Of a stretch of DNA of 64,000 nucleotides, positions 26,226 through 35,171 are shown piece by piece. Each line of letters starts with the position of its first letter. Position 1 is the stretch's first letter. The notes under the pieces were generated by a model. It did no database searches. It saw only the letters and a program-made list of their open reading frames with translations, and was not told where the DNA came from. Source of the stretch: Sphingomonas sp. DG1-23 (GTDB lineage Bacteria > Pseudomonadota > Alphaproteobacteria > Sphingomonadales > Sphingomonadaceae); NCBI RefSeq assembly GCF_030730875.1, contig NZ_JAVAMA010000006.1:1-64000 (forward strand). Direction: 5' to 3'. The position numbers were made by a program, and so were the translations under genes.

Positions 26226-26423
26226 TTACTGGGCCAGACGGAGGAGCGAACGGACGACGAGGTCGAAGAACGAGTCCACGCCGAGGAAGAAGAGACCGAG
26301 CAGAGTCGCCATGATCAGCACCATCACGCCGGTCATGATCGTCTCCTTGCGCGACGGCCATACCACCTTGGCGGTCTCGGCGCGCACCTGGCGCATGAAC
26401 TCGAGGGGACTGGTTTTCGCCAC
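26226..26423 (-). CDS. secE: Preprotein translocase subunit SecE
   Basis: 65 residues with the conserved cytoplasmic segment (FMRQVRAETAKVVWPSRKET) followed by one transmembrane helix (GVMVLIMATLLGLFFLGVDSFFDLVV), the short SecE form. It stabilises SecY in the inner-membrane translocon. The start is GTG 26423, with GAGGA upstream at suitable distance. Confidence 0.95.
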   Translation of the reverse strand: MAKTSPLEFMRQVRAETAKVVWPSRKETIMTGVMVLIMATLLGLFFLGVDSFFDLVVRSLLRLAQ

Positions 26424-26682
26424 CGGGGCATCCTCGTCAGAAAAAGGGTCTCTTCAGCGAGGCATGGGTCCGCCGCCGCTCCTTCCGGAGGAAGGACCGG
26501 CGTGTTCCCATCACGCTGTCGGATTGGGACGGGTATCTAGCGAGGGCAGGGGGCAAAAGCAAGCGGCGCGCTGCCGTTCGAAAGCCCCTCTCTTCGATGG
26601 AAGGTCGGGATCCGTAGTGCGGAGCGCGCGTCCCCTGGCGAGCGCCCCTCCGGCCCGGCATCGCGGGGGAGGCGCCCCGACA
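26424..26682. other. Leader/promoter region of secE-nusG
   Basis: No gene is seen on either strand and there is no tRNA-Trp, which often precedes secE in other bacteria. The region must hold the secE promoter. A small CCTTCCGGAGGAAGG-like dyad lies near 26482-26497. Confidence 0.4.
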
Positions 26683-26717
26683 CGAAAAGAGACGCCCGGC
26701 CGAGCCCGAGCGCCTCT
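26683..26717 (-). terminator. Probable Rho-independent terminator of the small membrane protein gene
   Basis: On the minus strand GAGAGGCGC...GGGCGTCTC forms a GC-rich stem (with small bulges) followed by TTTT, about 27 bases after the stop at 26744. Confidence 0.55.
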
Positions 26718-26743
26718 CGTCGCTTTCACATTTGCGCCGAAGC

Positions 26744-27007
26744 CTAGGGGCTGTCGGGTTCGTCGTCGCCGAAGATGTTGATCACTTTGGTCACTTCGAG
26801 CAGCGCGACGACGGCAACGATGCCGATGATGGCGAACAAGGGGCCGCCCGGGAGCAATTTGCTGTCCTTTTGGGACATGGTGCTGGCGCGTGCCTCGGCA
26901 GCGGGTGCATTGCGCAAGCTGAGCGCCGAGGCGGAGTTCGCCTGTGCCGCGGTTGTCGCCAACATCATGGAAGAAGCGGCCGCGATGACCGCCAGTTTCT
27001 TGAACAT
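26744..27007 (-). CDS. Small exported/membrane protein of unknown function
   Basis: 87 residues: a signal peptide (MFKKLAVIAAASSMMLATTAAQA), a polar middle with an SQKDSKLLPGG turn, one C-terminal transmembrane helix (PLFAIIGIVAVVALLEVTKVINIF) and an acidic tail (GDDEPDSP). AAGGGGAC precedes ATG 27007. It is a simple single-pass envelope protein; I do not recognise a family. It has its own probable terminator. Confidence 0.65.
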   Translation of the reverse strand: MFKKLAVIAAASSMMLATTAAQANSASALSLRNAPAAEARASTMSQKDSKLLPGGPLFAIIGIVAVVALLEVTKVINIFGDDEPDSP

Positions 27008-27104
27008 ATACCGTCCCCTTCTAGAAGCGCTGCAACCTTGACCGGGCAACCTTGAACTGCGGGAGAACCCGATCGCGTGGTCGCAACACTATTCGATCCA
27101 TGGT

Positions 27105-27683
27105 CTAAAGCATTGCCACCGCGGCAAAACCGCCGACCAAGAGGATCAGGAAGCCCCAGGCGAACAAGTTCAACCTCTTTTCGATGAACGCTTGCACCGG
27201 CTCGCCGAACCGCTTTAGCAGCGCGGCGATGAGGAAGAATCGCGCGGCGCGCGTAATGGTTGCAAGCAGCACGAAAAGCGCGAAATTGAAGTGGAAAAGG
27301 CCGCTCGCGATGGTGACCAGCTTGAACGGGATCGGAGTCAGACCCTTTGCCAGGATGATCGCGGCGCCATATTGGTCATAGCCGTGGCGCAGCGTCTCGA
27401 TCCGGCTTTCCATATGGTAAAGCTGGACCAGCCATTGGCCGACGCTCTCCATCAGATAATAGCCGATCGCATAGCCGAAGATTCCGCCCACCACGGAGGA
27501 GATCGTGCACACCGCGGCGATCAGATAGGCCTGCTCGCGCCGGGCGAGGACCATGGGGACCACCATCACGTCGGGCGGGATCGGAAAGAAACTGCTCTCG
27601 GCAAAGGAGACGAGCGCGAGACTGCGCAGTGCGTGGCGATGGTGCGCCATGCGCAGCACCCAGTCGTACATCGGGCGAAACAT
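27105..27683 (-). CDS. YqaA/DedA-like (SNARE-associated, VTT) membrane protein
   Basis: 192 residues with about five hydrophobic segments. The re-entrant-loop features of this superfamily are seen in FAESSFFPIPPDVMVVPMVLA and the second glycine/proline region GLTPIPFKLVTIASGLFHF, the classic YqaA pattern. VTT/DedA proteins are lipid scramblases or transporters of the inner membrane; YqaA itself is poorly defined. GGAGA precedes ATG 27683. Confidence 0.8.
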   Translation of the reverse strand: MFRPMYDWVLRMAHHRHALRSLALVSFAESSFFPIPPDVMVVPMVLARREQAYLIAAVCTISSVVGGIFGYAIGYYLMESVGQWLVQLYHMESRIETLRHGYDQYGAAIILAKGLTPIPFKLVTIASGLFHFNFALFVLLATITRAARFFLIAALLKRFGEPVQAFIEKRLNLFAWGFLILLVGGFAAVAML

Positions 27684-28016
27684 GCGATCTCCGGAGCTAT
27701 TTGCGGCTCCCTGCCGTATTCGTCGGCCGGGCGAAAGCCCGAACGGGCTGATCTTCAGGGCGAGTGGGTCGGAAACGCGTCTTCCCGGCCCACCACGCAA
27801 CTGGCTCGCGCTCCGGGGGGAGGAGGGGACGAGCGATGCCAGACTAGGCGATGTTTGAATCGGCGTCAGATCATCCGGACTCGGTCTGACTCAGATGGGC
27901 CACGATTCGGCGCAAAAGCGCGTGCCGCCCGTCCAGGTCGTAAGCGCGTGGCCGAACTTCGGCCGCAGCATCGATTGTCGACTGACGTTCCGGCGCAATT
28001 TGCGTAATCGCGCCGG
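27684..28016. other. Intergenic region between yqaA-like gene and bioF
   Basis: 333 bases with divergent promoters expected. I see no gene, no obvious BioR-type TTAT(N)ATAA box and no riboswitch fold. Confidence 0.4.
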
Positions 28017-29150
28017 ATGGACTCGATAATCGCCAAGGCTCGCTTGTTCGACGATCATCACCGGCACCTCGATGCATTGGCCGCGAGCCATCGTGCCCGG
28101 GCGCTGGCGCCGCGGCGCGGACGGGACTTCGCCTCGAACGACTATCTGGGCCTCGCTGAAGATCCCGCGCTGGCAGAGGCGGTCCGAGCGGCGATCGAGC
28201 GCGGCGTGCCGCCTGGTTCGGGGGGATCGCGGTTGCTGCGGGGCAATCATCCCGAGCACGAGGCGCTCGAGAGCGAAGCGGCGGGGTTCTTCGGCGGCGA
28301 GGCGGCGCTCTATTTCTCCAGCGGCTATGCCGCCAATTCGGCGTTGTTCTCGACCCTGCCGCAGCGCGGCGACCTGATCGTGTACGATGCACTGATCCAC
28401 GCCAGCGCGCATGAAGGCATGCGGCTCGGGCGCGCCGATACCATGGCCGCGGCGCATAACGACGTGGATGCCTACGCCGATGCGATCGTGGCGTGGCGCC
28501 GGGGCGGCGGCACCGGGACGGTCTGGCTGGCCGCCGAAAGCCTCTACAGCATGGACGGCGACCACGCGCCGCTTGGCGATCTGGCCGCGCTCGCGGAACG
28601 GCACGACGCGGTCCTGCTGATCGACGAGGCGCATGCGACGGGCATATCCGGCACCGGGGGGCGGGGACTGACCGCGGCGTTGCCGCGCAGGGACAACCTC
28701 GTCACGCTCCATACTTGCGGCAAGGCACTGGGTTGCGAAGGCGCGCTCGTCTCCGGGCCCGCAGTCCTGCGTGACTTTCTGGTCAATCGCGGCCGTGGCT
28801 TCATCTTCTCGACCGCGCCGTCCCCGCTGATGGCGGCGGCGGTGCGTGCGTCGCTGCAGATCGTCGCCACCGCCGACGATCGCCGGGCGCGCCTCGCCGC
28901 CCTTGTCGCACGCGCGCACGAGTTGCTGGTTCCGCTCGGCGCTGCGGCGACGGGCTCGCAGATCCTGCCAATGATCCTGGGCGACGAAGCCCGCACCATG
29001 GCGCAAGCGGCCCGGCTCCAGGCGGCGGGCTTCGACGTTCGCGGCATCCGGCCGCCGACCGTACCCGAAGGGACGTCGCGACTGCGGGTGTCACTGACCC
29101 TCAATGTCGACGAGGCGGATGTCGAGGCGCTGGCCGAGGCACTGGCATGA
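28017..29150 (+). CDS. bioF: 8-amino-7-oxononanoate synthase
   Basis: 377 residues of the alpha-oxoamine synthase PLP family. The N-terminal DFASNDYLGLA, the SGGSRLLRGNH substrate loop, IDEAHATGISG and the PLP-binding Lys236 in HTCGKALGCEGA are all present. It condenses pimeloyl-ACP/CoA with alanine, the first committed step of the biotin ring pathway. First gene of bioF-bioD-bioA; bioD overlaps its end by 4 bases. The ribosome site before ATG 28017 is weak, but the N-terminus fits the family. Confidence 0.9.
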   Translation: MDSIIAKARLFDDHHRHLDALAASHRARALAPRRGRDFASNDYLGLAEDPALAEAVRAAIERGVPPGSGGSRLLRGNHPEHEALESEAAGFFGGEAALYFSSGYAANSALFSTLPQRGDLIVYDALIHASAHEGMRLGRADTMAAAHNDVDAYADAIVAWRRGGGTGTVWLAAESLYSMDGDHAPLGDLAALAERHDAVLLIDEAHATGISGTGGRGLTAALPRRDNLVTLHTCGKALGCEGALVSGPAVLRDFLVNRGRGFIFSTAPSPLMAAAVRASLQIVATADDRRARLAALVARAHELLVPLGAAATGSQILPMILGDEARTMAQAARLQAAGFDVRGIRPPTVPEGTSRLRVSLTLNVDEADVEALAEALA

Positions 29151-29764
29151 GCGGGCGCTTCGTCGTCACCGGAACCGACACGGGCGTCGGCAAAACGATT
29201 TTCGCGGCCGGGCTCGCGGCCGCCCTGGGCGCCAGCTACTGGAAACCGGTCCAGGCCGGAATCGATGACGGCGGCGACAGCGCCAATGCGCGTGCGCTCG
29301 GTGCGGGAGACATTCTCCCGGAGGCGTATCGGCTGAAGACTGCCTGCGCCCCGCATGTCGCCGCGGCTATCGAGGGAATCGCGATCGATCCCGCCGCGCT
29401 GAAGCTGCCCGAGGTCGCGGGCGCGCTCGTCGTCGAAGGTGCGGGCGGTGTCCTCGTGCCGCTTGCCGGAGAACTGTTGTTCGCCGATCTCTTCGCGATC
29501 TGGGGCGCACCAGTCGTGCTCGTCGCCCGCACGGCGCTGGGGACGATCAACCACAGCCTGCTCTCGATCGAGGCGTTGCGGCGCCGCGGCGTCGAAATAC
29601 TCGGAGTCGCCTTTGTCGGCGACCCCGAACCCGAAAGCGAATCCGCGATCCTCCGCCTCGGGCGGATGCGGCGTATCGGGCGGCTGCCCTGGCTCGATCC
29701 GCTGAACCGTGAAACGCTGGCCGCGGCCTTCGCGGAACATATCGATCTGGCGGCGTTCCGATGA
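29147..29764 (+). CDS. bioD: Dethiobiotin synthetase
   Basis: 205 residues. The P-loop GTDTGVGKT at 9-17, the substrate segment YWKPVQAGID and the ALVVEGAGGVLVPL switch region define BioD. It carboxylates 7,8-diaminopelargonate to dethiobiotin using ATP. It overlaps bioF (ATGA) and bioA (ATGA), so all three are translationally coupled. Confidence 0.92.
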   Translation: MSGRFVVTGTDTGVGKTIFAAGLAAALGASYWKPVQAGIDDGGDSANARALGAGDILPEAYRLKTACAPHVAAAIEGIAIDPAALKLPEVAGALVVEGAGGVLVPLAGELLFADLFAIWGAPVVLVARTALGTINHSLLSIEALRRRGVEILGVAFVGDPEPESESAILRLGRMRRIGRLPWLDPLNRETLAAAFAEHIDLAAFR

Positions 29765-31014
29765 GCGGCTCTCCGATCTGGCACCCCTTTACCCAGCACG
29801 GCCTCGAGGTAAGGATCCCGACGATCGTGCGCACCGAGGGCGCCGCGCTCTACACCGCGGACGGCCGCCGGGTGATCGACGCGATCTCGTCATGGTGGGT
29901 CACCACTCACGGCCATTCGCACCCGGGGATCATGGCGGCGATCCGGGAGACGGCGGAGACGCTCGACCAGATCATCTTCGCGGGCTGGACCCATCCGCCC
30001 GCCGAGGCGGTGGCGGAGGGACTGCGCGCGCTGATGCCGCCCGAGCTTACCCGAATCTTCTTCTCCGACTCCGGATCGACCGCCGTCGAGGTCGCGCTCA
30101 AAATGGCGCTCGGCTATTGGCTGCACCGCGGCGAGCCGCGCGACCGGATCGTCGTGATGGAGCACAGCTATCACGGCGACACGATCGGCGCGATGTCGGT
30201 CGGCGCGCGGGGCGTATTCAACCGCGCCTATGCGCCCTTGCTCTTCGACGTGGCGACGATACCGTTTCCTGCCGCGGATTCGGAGCAGCAGACGCTCGAT
30301 GCGCTCGAGCGCCATTGTCGCCGCGGCGCCGCAGCATTCATCGTCGAGCCGCTGGTCCTCGGTGCCGGTGGCATGTTGATGTATCCGGCCTCGGTACTCG
30401 CCGAGATGCGCCGTATCTGCGCGGCGCACGGCGTGCTGTTCATCGCCGACGAAGTGATGACGGCCTGGGGGCGGACCGGCACCCTGCTCGCTTGTGCGCA
30501 GGCGGGCGTCGTTCCCGACATATTGTGCCTCTCCAAGGGGCTGACCGGCGGCGCTGTTCCGCTCGCAGTGACGATGGCCGCGGAGCCGATCTACGCGGCG
30601 CATTATGCCGACGATCGCGCGCGGATGTTCTTCCATTCCTCCAGTTACACTGCCAACCCGATCGCCTGCGCGGCCGCCGCGGCGAACCTGGCGATCTGGC
30701 GGGAAGAGCCGGTGCTCGATCGCGTCGCGGCGCTTTCCGGGATGCAGGGCCGCCATCTCGCATCGATCGCGGAAATGTCCGGCGTTTCCAACCCGCGTCA
30801 GTCGGGAACGATCGTCGCGCTGGATCTCGAAACCCCGAATACGGGCTATCTTTCCGAGCTGGGGCCGAGGCTCCAGACGCAGTTCGTCGAACGCGACATA
30901 TTGCTGCGCCCGCTCGGGAACACGCTCTACGTGATGCCGCCTTATTGCATCGGTTCCGACGATCTCGACAGGATATTCGACGCAATCGGCGAGGCCATCC
31001 GCGTCACCCGATGA
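29761..31014 (+). CDS. bioA: Adenosylmethionine--8-amino-7-oxononanoate transaminase
   Basis: 417 residues, class-III aminotransferase. BioA features: WHPFTQHG at the N-terminus, SWWVTTHGH, FFSDSGSTAVEVALKMA, EHSYHGDTIGAMSVG, DEVMTAWGRTG and the PLP Lys259 in LSKGLTGG. It makes 7,8-diaminopelargonate with S-adenosylmethionine as amino donor. Its stop overlaps the convergent VirJ-like gene by 11 bases. bioB is not in the window. Confidence 0.93.
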   Translation: MSGSPIWHPFTQHGLEVRIPTIVRTEGAALYTADGRRVIDAISSWWVTTHGHSHPGIMAAIRETAETLDQIIFAGWTHPPAEAVAEGLRALMPPELTRIFFSDSGSTAVEVALKMALGYWLHRGEPRDRIVVMEHSYHGDTIGAMSVGARGVFNRAYAPLLFDVATIPFPAADSEQQTLDALERHCRRGAAAFIVEPLVLGAGGMLMYPASVLAEMRRICAAHGVLFIADEVMTAWGRTGTLLACAQAGVVPDILCLSKGLTGGAVPLAVTMAAEPIYAAHYADDRARMFFHSSSYTANPIACAAAAANLAIWREEPVLDRVAALSGMQGRHLASIAEMSGVSNPRQSGTIVALDLETPNTGYLSELGPRLQTQFVERDILLRPLGNTLYVMPPYCIGSDDLDRIFDAIGEAIRVTR

Positions 31015-31765
31015 TTCCCGGATCGGCGGCGTGCAGGGCGTCGACGATCGTGGCGACGAGCAATTTGTCGTCGCGGTTGAGAAAATGGCCGCCGGGAAGG
31101 GCAATCACGCGCGCATGGGTGCCGTCGAGCGCGGGACAGAGACTTTCGGACTCGCGGACGCCGTAAATGCAGATAATCGGCGCCCAATCGAGCGCGCGCA
31201 CCGCGAGCGCCGGCCGCGCGTCGGGCGTGCCGAGATAAGTGATTCCCGTCGGATCGGCGCGGAAGAAGACTGTCCGCGACGGCACCACCAGACCGATCGC
31301 GGCCACCCTTTCGCGCAGCTCGACCGGCAGATCGGGTGCGGCGGTGGCAATCATGTCGGCGCCAAAGGACTGGCCGATCAGCACGACTTTGCTTGCGCCG
31401 GTCCGGGCGACCGCGGCGCGGATCGCATCGGCAAGAATGGCATCGAGCTCGGCCCGGGTGCGATGGGTGGCGAAGTTGACCGCCGAACTGATCCCGAGCA
31501 CCGGCAGGCCGCGCGCAGCCAGCGCCGGCGCCACCTTCGGCCCCATGCCGAAGCGCAGGCCCATGTCTCCCGAGAAATAGAGTGCGGCCACGCGTGGGTT
31601 CGGCCTGCCGGAGGCGAACAGGCGGACTGCCTGTCCGTCGAGAAGGTGCAGCGCAGGAGCCGCGAGACCGAGCGCCGCCGCGGCCGCACAAGCCAGCACG
31701 CCGATTCCGAGCGCACGCCCGATGCGTGATATCCCGCGCAACCGCGACATGCGACGGGTCAGCAT
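31004..31765 (-). CDS. VirJ/AcvB-like serine hydrolase
   Basis: 253 residues. An N-terminal hydrophobic export/anchor segment (IGVLACAAAAALGLAAPALHLL) is followed by an alpha/beta-hydrolase domain with nucleophile motif IGQSFGADMIA and a late His in LPGGHFLNRDD. The pattern LYFSGDMGLRFG and FATHRTRAELDAIL is that of the VirJ/AcvB (bacterial virulence protein VirJ) family. AcvB/AtvA of Agrobacterium and Rhizobium hydrolyse lysyl-phosphatidylglycerol in the periplasm. The start overlaps the mprF stop, so the Lys-PG synthase and probable hydrolase are co-expressed. ATG 31750 is an alternative start. Confidence 0.75.
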   Translation of the reverse strand: MLTRRMSRLRGISRIGRALGIGVLACAAAAALGLAAPALHLLDGQAVRLFASGRPNPRVAALYFSGDMGLRFGMGPKVAPALAARGLPVLGISSAVNFATHRTRAELDAILADAIRAAVARTGASKVVLIGQSFGADMIATAAPDLPVELRERVAAIGLVVPSRTVFFRADPTGITYLGTPDARPALAVRALDWAPIICIYGVRESESLCPALDGTHARVIALPGGHFLNRDDKLLVATIVDALHAADPGIIG

Positions 31766-34380
31766 GCGAGGGGCTCGAGGCGCGAGGCCTGCGCGGCTGG
31801 CACATCTGCCGGCGTGGCCGGTGCGCGCCGTGACGCGGGGCCCGTTTGGCCGATCAGGCGCGACAGGTCCCGCAGCGCCTGAATCAATCCGATGCCGCGG
31901 GGTCCTGCGATGTAGCGGGGTTCCCATTCCGGCGCGAACTTCTCCTTATAGCCGTGCAGGCCGCGAAAGCCGTAGAAATGCTCGCCGTGCCGGAAGGCGA
32001 GCGCCGCCACCTTGGCCCAGACCGGGGCGAGTCGTCTGCCGTCGATCCCGGCGAGCGGCGCCATGCCGAGCGTGAAGCGCCGATAGCCCTGCGCCTTTGC
32101 CCATCGCATCAGGTTCACGAGCAGAAAGTCCATCGTGCCGCGCGGGGCGTCGTCGCGATGCCGCATGAGATCGATCGAAGCCTCCTCCTTGCCCTGGGTC
32201 AGCCAGAGATTGGCGAAGGCGACGATCCTGCCCTCGACCGTGACGAGGCCCATGTCGAAGTTGCGGAGGTAGCCGCGGTCGAAACGCCCGAGGCTGAAGC
32301 TTTTCTCGCGATGTCCTTTGCTGCGGATCCATTCGTCCGAGACCGCCTCGAGCTGGTCAAGGAGAGGCGGCAGCCCGGCGGCGGGGACGATGTGGAATCG
32401 GGCGCCCGCGTTGGCGGCTGCGCGCTCCGAGCGGCGGGCGCTACGCAGACGCGGCGCCCCGAGCTCGAAGCCGGCGAGGTCGACAACCGCCTCCTCGCCA
32501 TATTTGAGGATCTGGAGACCGAGGCCGATCGCGAGATCGAGCATCTCGGGCGATACTTCGTACAGCAGGATGCGTCCCTGCTGGCGATCGGCGAGGTCGC
32601 GCAGCGCCCAGAGCAATTCGGCCCAGGCGTCGCGGGCGCCGACGGGATCGCCCATCACGATCCAGCTGGCGCCCTTGACCTGAAACATGAGGAAAGCGTC
32701 GCTTTCTCGCGAAACCAGAAAGCGCTTGTCGCCGGTGAGCGCAAGCATCGCGTCGGTGCGTGTTGCGGAGGCGAGGAGGGGCCGGATCGTCGCCACGTCC
32801 GCATCGGTTGCGGTGCGGAGCGACGCCGGTGACAGCAGCCGCCAGATCGCCGCGCCCGCGAGCATGGTTCCCATCCCGACCGTCGCGCGCAGGAACCGCG
32901 GCGCATCGCCGTCGAGCGCGAAATGCCACCAGAGCTGGTCGGCATAAGCGACGTTGCGATAGGCGAAGAACCCGGCCCAGACCGCCAGCCCGACCACCAC
33001 CGCCACCGAGGCCAACCAGCCGGCGGTCAACGGCGCCTGGGTGAGAGCCGTGCGTCGGTAAAAGGCGCTGCGCGTCCATTGCAGCAGTCCGGCGAGCGCG
33101 AGGCAGACGAATGCCTCCTCATAGTCGATGCCCTTGGCAAGCGAGAAGAGCGCAGCTGCGAGGAGGAGCAGGCGGGTCGCGTGAAAGGCGCCGTCGAGCC
33201 GCCGGTACAGCCCGGGTGCGAGCAGCAAGAGGCCGGTGCCGGCCAAGCTCGCGCCGACATGGCTGGCCTCTATGAAAGGAAGCGGCAGGATGCCCGCGAG
33301 CAGGCCCATCCGCGCCTTCAGCCCCGGCAACGAGCTCGAGAGCAGCAACATCGCGCCGCCGAGGAACGTCGCGGCACCGAGCACCAGCGGCGACAGGTTG
33401 TTCGCCAGCATCCGGGCATTCGCCAGCAATTGCCCGACACGGCGGTGGCGGCGGCCCTCATTCCATGCGAGCAGTACTACGGCCACGCCGAGCGGCAGTA
33501 GATAATAGATCAGGCGATAGGCGATGAGCGCCGCGAACAGGGTCGCGCGGTCGCCGGGCACCATCGCGAGGACCACCGCTTCGAACACGCCGATCCCGCC
33601 CGGCACGTGCGTCAGCACCGTCGCGACGATGGCGAGCGCATAGGCGAGAACGAAGCCCGGAAGCAGGGCCGGCCCGGCGCCCGGGATCAGCACCAGCAGC
33701 GCCGCGCTGGCGCAGAGAATGTCGAGCAGGGCAATGCCGATCTGGCCGGCGAGCTGGGGGGCATTTGGCACCGGCACCGGCACGCCGAGAAGCGAGAGGG
33801 AAGGGCGCGCCACGCGCACCGTCACGATCAGTCCGGCGATCAGGAGAAGGATGAGCAGGCCGGCGAGATGGGCCTGCGCCGCACCGAGCCTCAGACCGGC
33901 GATCGCCACGTCGCCCGAATGACTCAGCAGCGCCACGCCCGCGACGGTGACGACACCCGTCCAGAAAGTGGCGCCGGCAAGGGCGATGACCCGCGCGACG
34001 TCGATCCCGTCGAGCCCTGCTGCGGTGTAGATGCGGTATCGCGCCGATCCACCGGTGAGCAGGGAAAGCCCGAGATTGTGGCTGAGCGTATAGCTGGTGA
34101 AGGATGCGAGCGCCGCGGTGCGCCAGGGAAGCGGCCGGCCTATCACCCTCAGCGCCAGCACATCGTAGAAAGTGAGCGCCAGATAGCTGCCCGCGGTGAG
34201 CGCGAGCGCGAGAAGGCCCTGGCGAACCGACAGCGCCCGGACGGCGGCGCGAACATCGGCATAGCGAATCTCGCGGGTGAGCGCCTCGAGCGCAGTGAAG
34301 CCGAGCACGATCAGCAGGACGACCACCGTGACCGCAATCAGCCGGCGATACCGCCCGAAGAGCAGGCGCAGCCGGCTCAT
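31759..34380 (-). CDS. mprF: Bifunctional lysylphosphatidylglycerol flippase/synthetase MprF
   Basis: 873 residues. The N-terminal about 520 residues are a polytopic flippase region (e.g. SYTLSHNLGLSLLTGGSARYR and FVLAYALAIVATVLTHVPGGIGVFEA). The C-terminal GNAT-like synthase domain carries the expected signatures EKSFSLGRFDRGYLRNF, GRIVAFANLW, SIDLMRHRDDAPRGTMDFL, FTLGMAPLAG, RHGEHFYGFRGL and YKEKFAPEWEPRYIA. MprF transfers lysine from Lys-tRNA to phosphatidylglycerol, lowering the negative charge of the membrane and raising resistance to cationic peptides and acid. It overlaps the DUF2147 gene upstream (ATGA) and the VirJ-like gene downstream. Confidence 0.92.
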   Translation of the reverse strand: MSRLRLLFGRYRRLIAVTVVVLLIVLGFTALEALTREIRYADVRAAVRALSVRQGLLALALTAGSYLALTFYDVLALRVIGRPLPWRTAALASFTSYTLSHNLGLSLLTGGSARYRIYTAAGLDGIDVARVIALAGATFWTGVVTVAGVALLSHSGDVAIAGLRLGAAQAHLAGLLILLLIAGLIVTVRVARPSLSLLGVPVPVPNAPQLAGQIGIALLDILCASAALLVLIPGAGPALLPGFVLAYALAIVATVLTHVPGGIGVFEAVVLAMVPGDRATLFAALIAYRLIYYLLPLGVAVVLLAWNEGRRHRRVGQLLANARMLANNLSPLVLGAATFLGGAMLLLSSSLPGLKARMGLLAGILPLPFIEASHVGASLAGTGLLLLAPGLYRRLDGAFHATRLLLLAAALFSLAKGIDYEEAFVCLALAGLLQWTRSAFYRRTALTQAPLTAGWLASVAVVVGLAVWAGFFAYRNVAYADQLWWHFALDGDAPRFLRATVGMGTMLAGAAIWRLLSPASLRTATDADVATIRPLLASATRTDAMLALTGDKRFLVSRESDAFLMFQVKGASWIVMGDPVGARDAWAELLWALRDLADRQQGRILLYEVSPEMLDLAIGLGLQILKYGEEAVVDLAGFELGAPRLRSARRSERAAANAGARFHIVPAAGLPPLLDQLEAVSDEWIRSKGHREKSFSLGRFDRGYLRNFDMGLVTVEGRIVAFANLWLTQGKEEASIDLMRHRDDAPRGTMDFLLVNLMRWAKAQGYRRFTLGMAPLAGIDGRRLAPVWAKVAALAFRHGEHFYGFRGLHGYKEKFAPEWEPRYIAGPRGIGLIQALRDLSRLIGQTGPASRRAPATPADVPAAQASRLEPLAC

Positions 34381-34805
34381 TGCGGCAGACGCGCGATACG
34401 GCTCCAGACCTGCGACTTGCAGATCAGCCCGCCGAGGATGCATCCTCTGATCTCGATCCGGGTGGGGGAGAGCGTGTCGATCCGCGAGGAGAAATGGCGT
34501 CCCAGGTCGGGCACGAACACGGTGCCGGACCAGCTCGCCTCGCCGTCCGGGCGATAATTCTCGAGGAGCTCGGTGCCGATCAGCGCGTCGACGCCGCTGT
34601 CCTTCGCATCCTTCTGCGCCGCACCGCTGGCCCAGACGATCCGTCCGCAGAATTTGTCGCCGCAGGGATCGGTACGTACGGCGACGGAGCCGTGTGGATT
34701 GAGCCACAGGCCCTGCAGCGGGCTCGAGGGCGCGGCGGCGGCCGAGGGCGCCGCCAGCACGGCCGCCAGCGCGACCATGATCCTGATCCTAGTGGCTGAG
34801 CGCAT
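34377..34805 (-). CDS. Exported DUF2147 protein
   Basis: 142 residues with a signal peptide (RIRIMVALAAVLAAPSAAAA). The DUF2147 pattern is clear: LQGLWLNPHGSVAVRTDPCGDKFCGRIVWASG near residues 29-60 and a C-terminal LSPTRIEIRGCILGGLICKSQVW. The family is a small periplasmic beta-barrel domain of unknown activity. Its stop overlaps the mprF ATG. The start at 34805 overlaps the upstream gene by 17 bases; ATG 34778 is an alternative but gives a signal peptide with no positive charge. Confidence 0.75.
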   Translation of the reverse strand: MRSATRIRIMVALAAVLAAPSAAAAPSSPLQGLWLNPHGSVAVRTDPCGDKFCGRIVWASGAAQKDAKDSGVDALIGTELLENYRPDGEASWSGTVFVPDLGRHFSSRIDTLSPTRIEIRGCILGGLICKSQVWSRIARLPQ

Positions 34806-35133
34806 AGGTGATCACGAAGCAGGCGAGGGTGAGGAGCAGCATCGCCGCGATGAACGTCCGGTCGGCGATGCGCTCGAGCCAGTGAAGGCGGGCATGCGAT
34901 TGCACGCGCAGCGCGAAATAGGAGGCCAGCGTCGCCGCGAGAAACAGCACGGCATCGAGCGAAAGCACGTCGTCGGCGATGGTGCCCTGGCGGCGCACCG
35001 CGGTTGCGACCCGCAAGAGGCCGATGCCGGTGAGGCATACACCGACCATCGCCGCGGCGATCGGGCAGATGAGCCGGCAAGTGCGTTCGTCGAGCGCATG
35101 CAGGCTGGCGGTCGGGGTCGCGGAATCGGGCAT
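34789..35133 (-). CDS. Small three-helix membrane protein in the mprF operon
   Basis: 114 residues with three hydrophobic segments (LICPIAAAMVGVCLTGIGLLRV, LDAVLFLAATLASYFALRV, FIAAMLLLTLACFVITYAL). It is probably an inner-membrane protein, unrecognised. It is the first gene of the DUF2147-mprF-virJ-like series and overlaps the next gene. Confidence 0.65.
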   Translation of the reverse strand: MPDSATPTASLHALDERTCRLICPIAAAMVGVCLTGIGLLRVATAVRRQGTIADDVLSLDAVLFLAATLASYFALRVQSHARLHWLERIADRTFIAAMLLLTLACFVITYALSH

Positions 35134-35171
35134 CGCGGGGCGCTCCCTTGCAGATGCCGTCTTTGTTAGGC

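Noticed and set aside
26437..26729. Arg-rich minus-strand frames upstream of secE
   Set aside because: Composition is that of GC-rich non-coding DNA; no ribosome site, and they cross the putative terminator at 26683.
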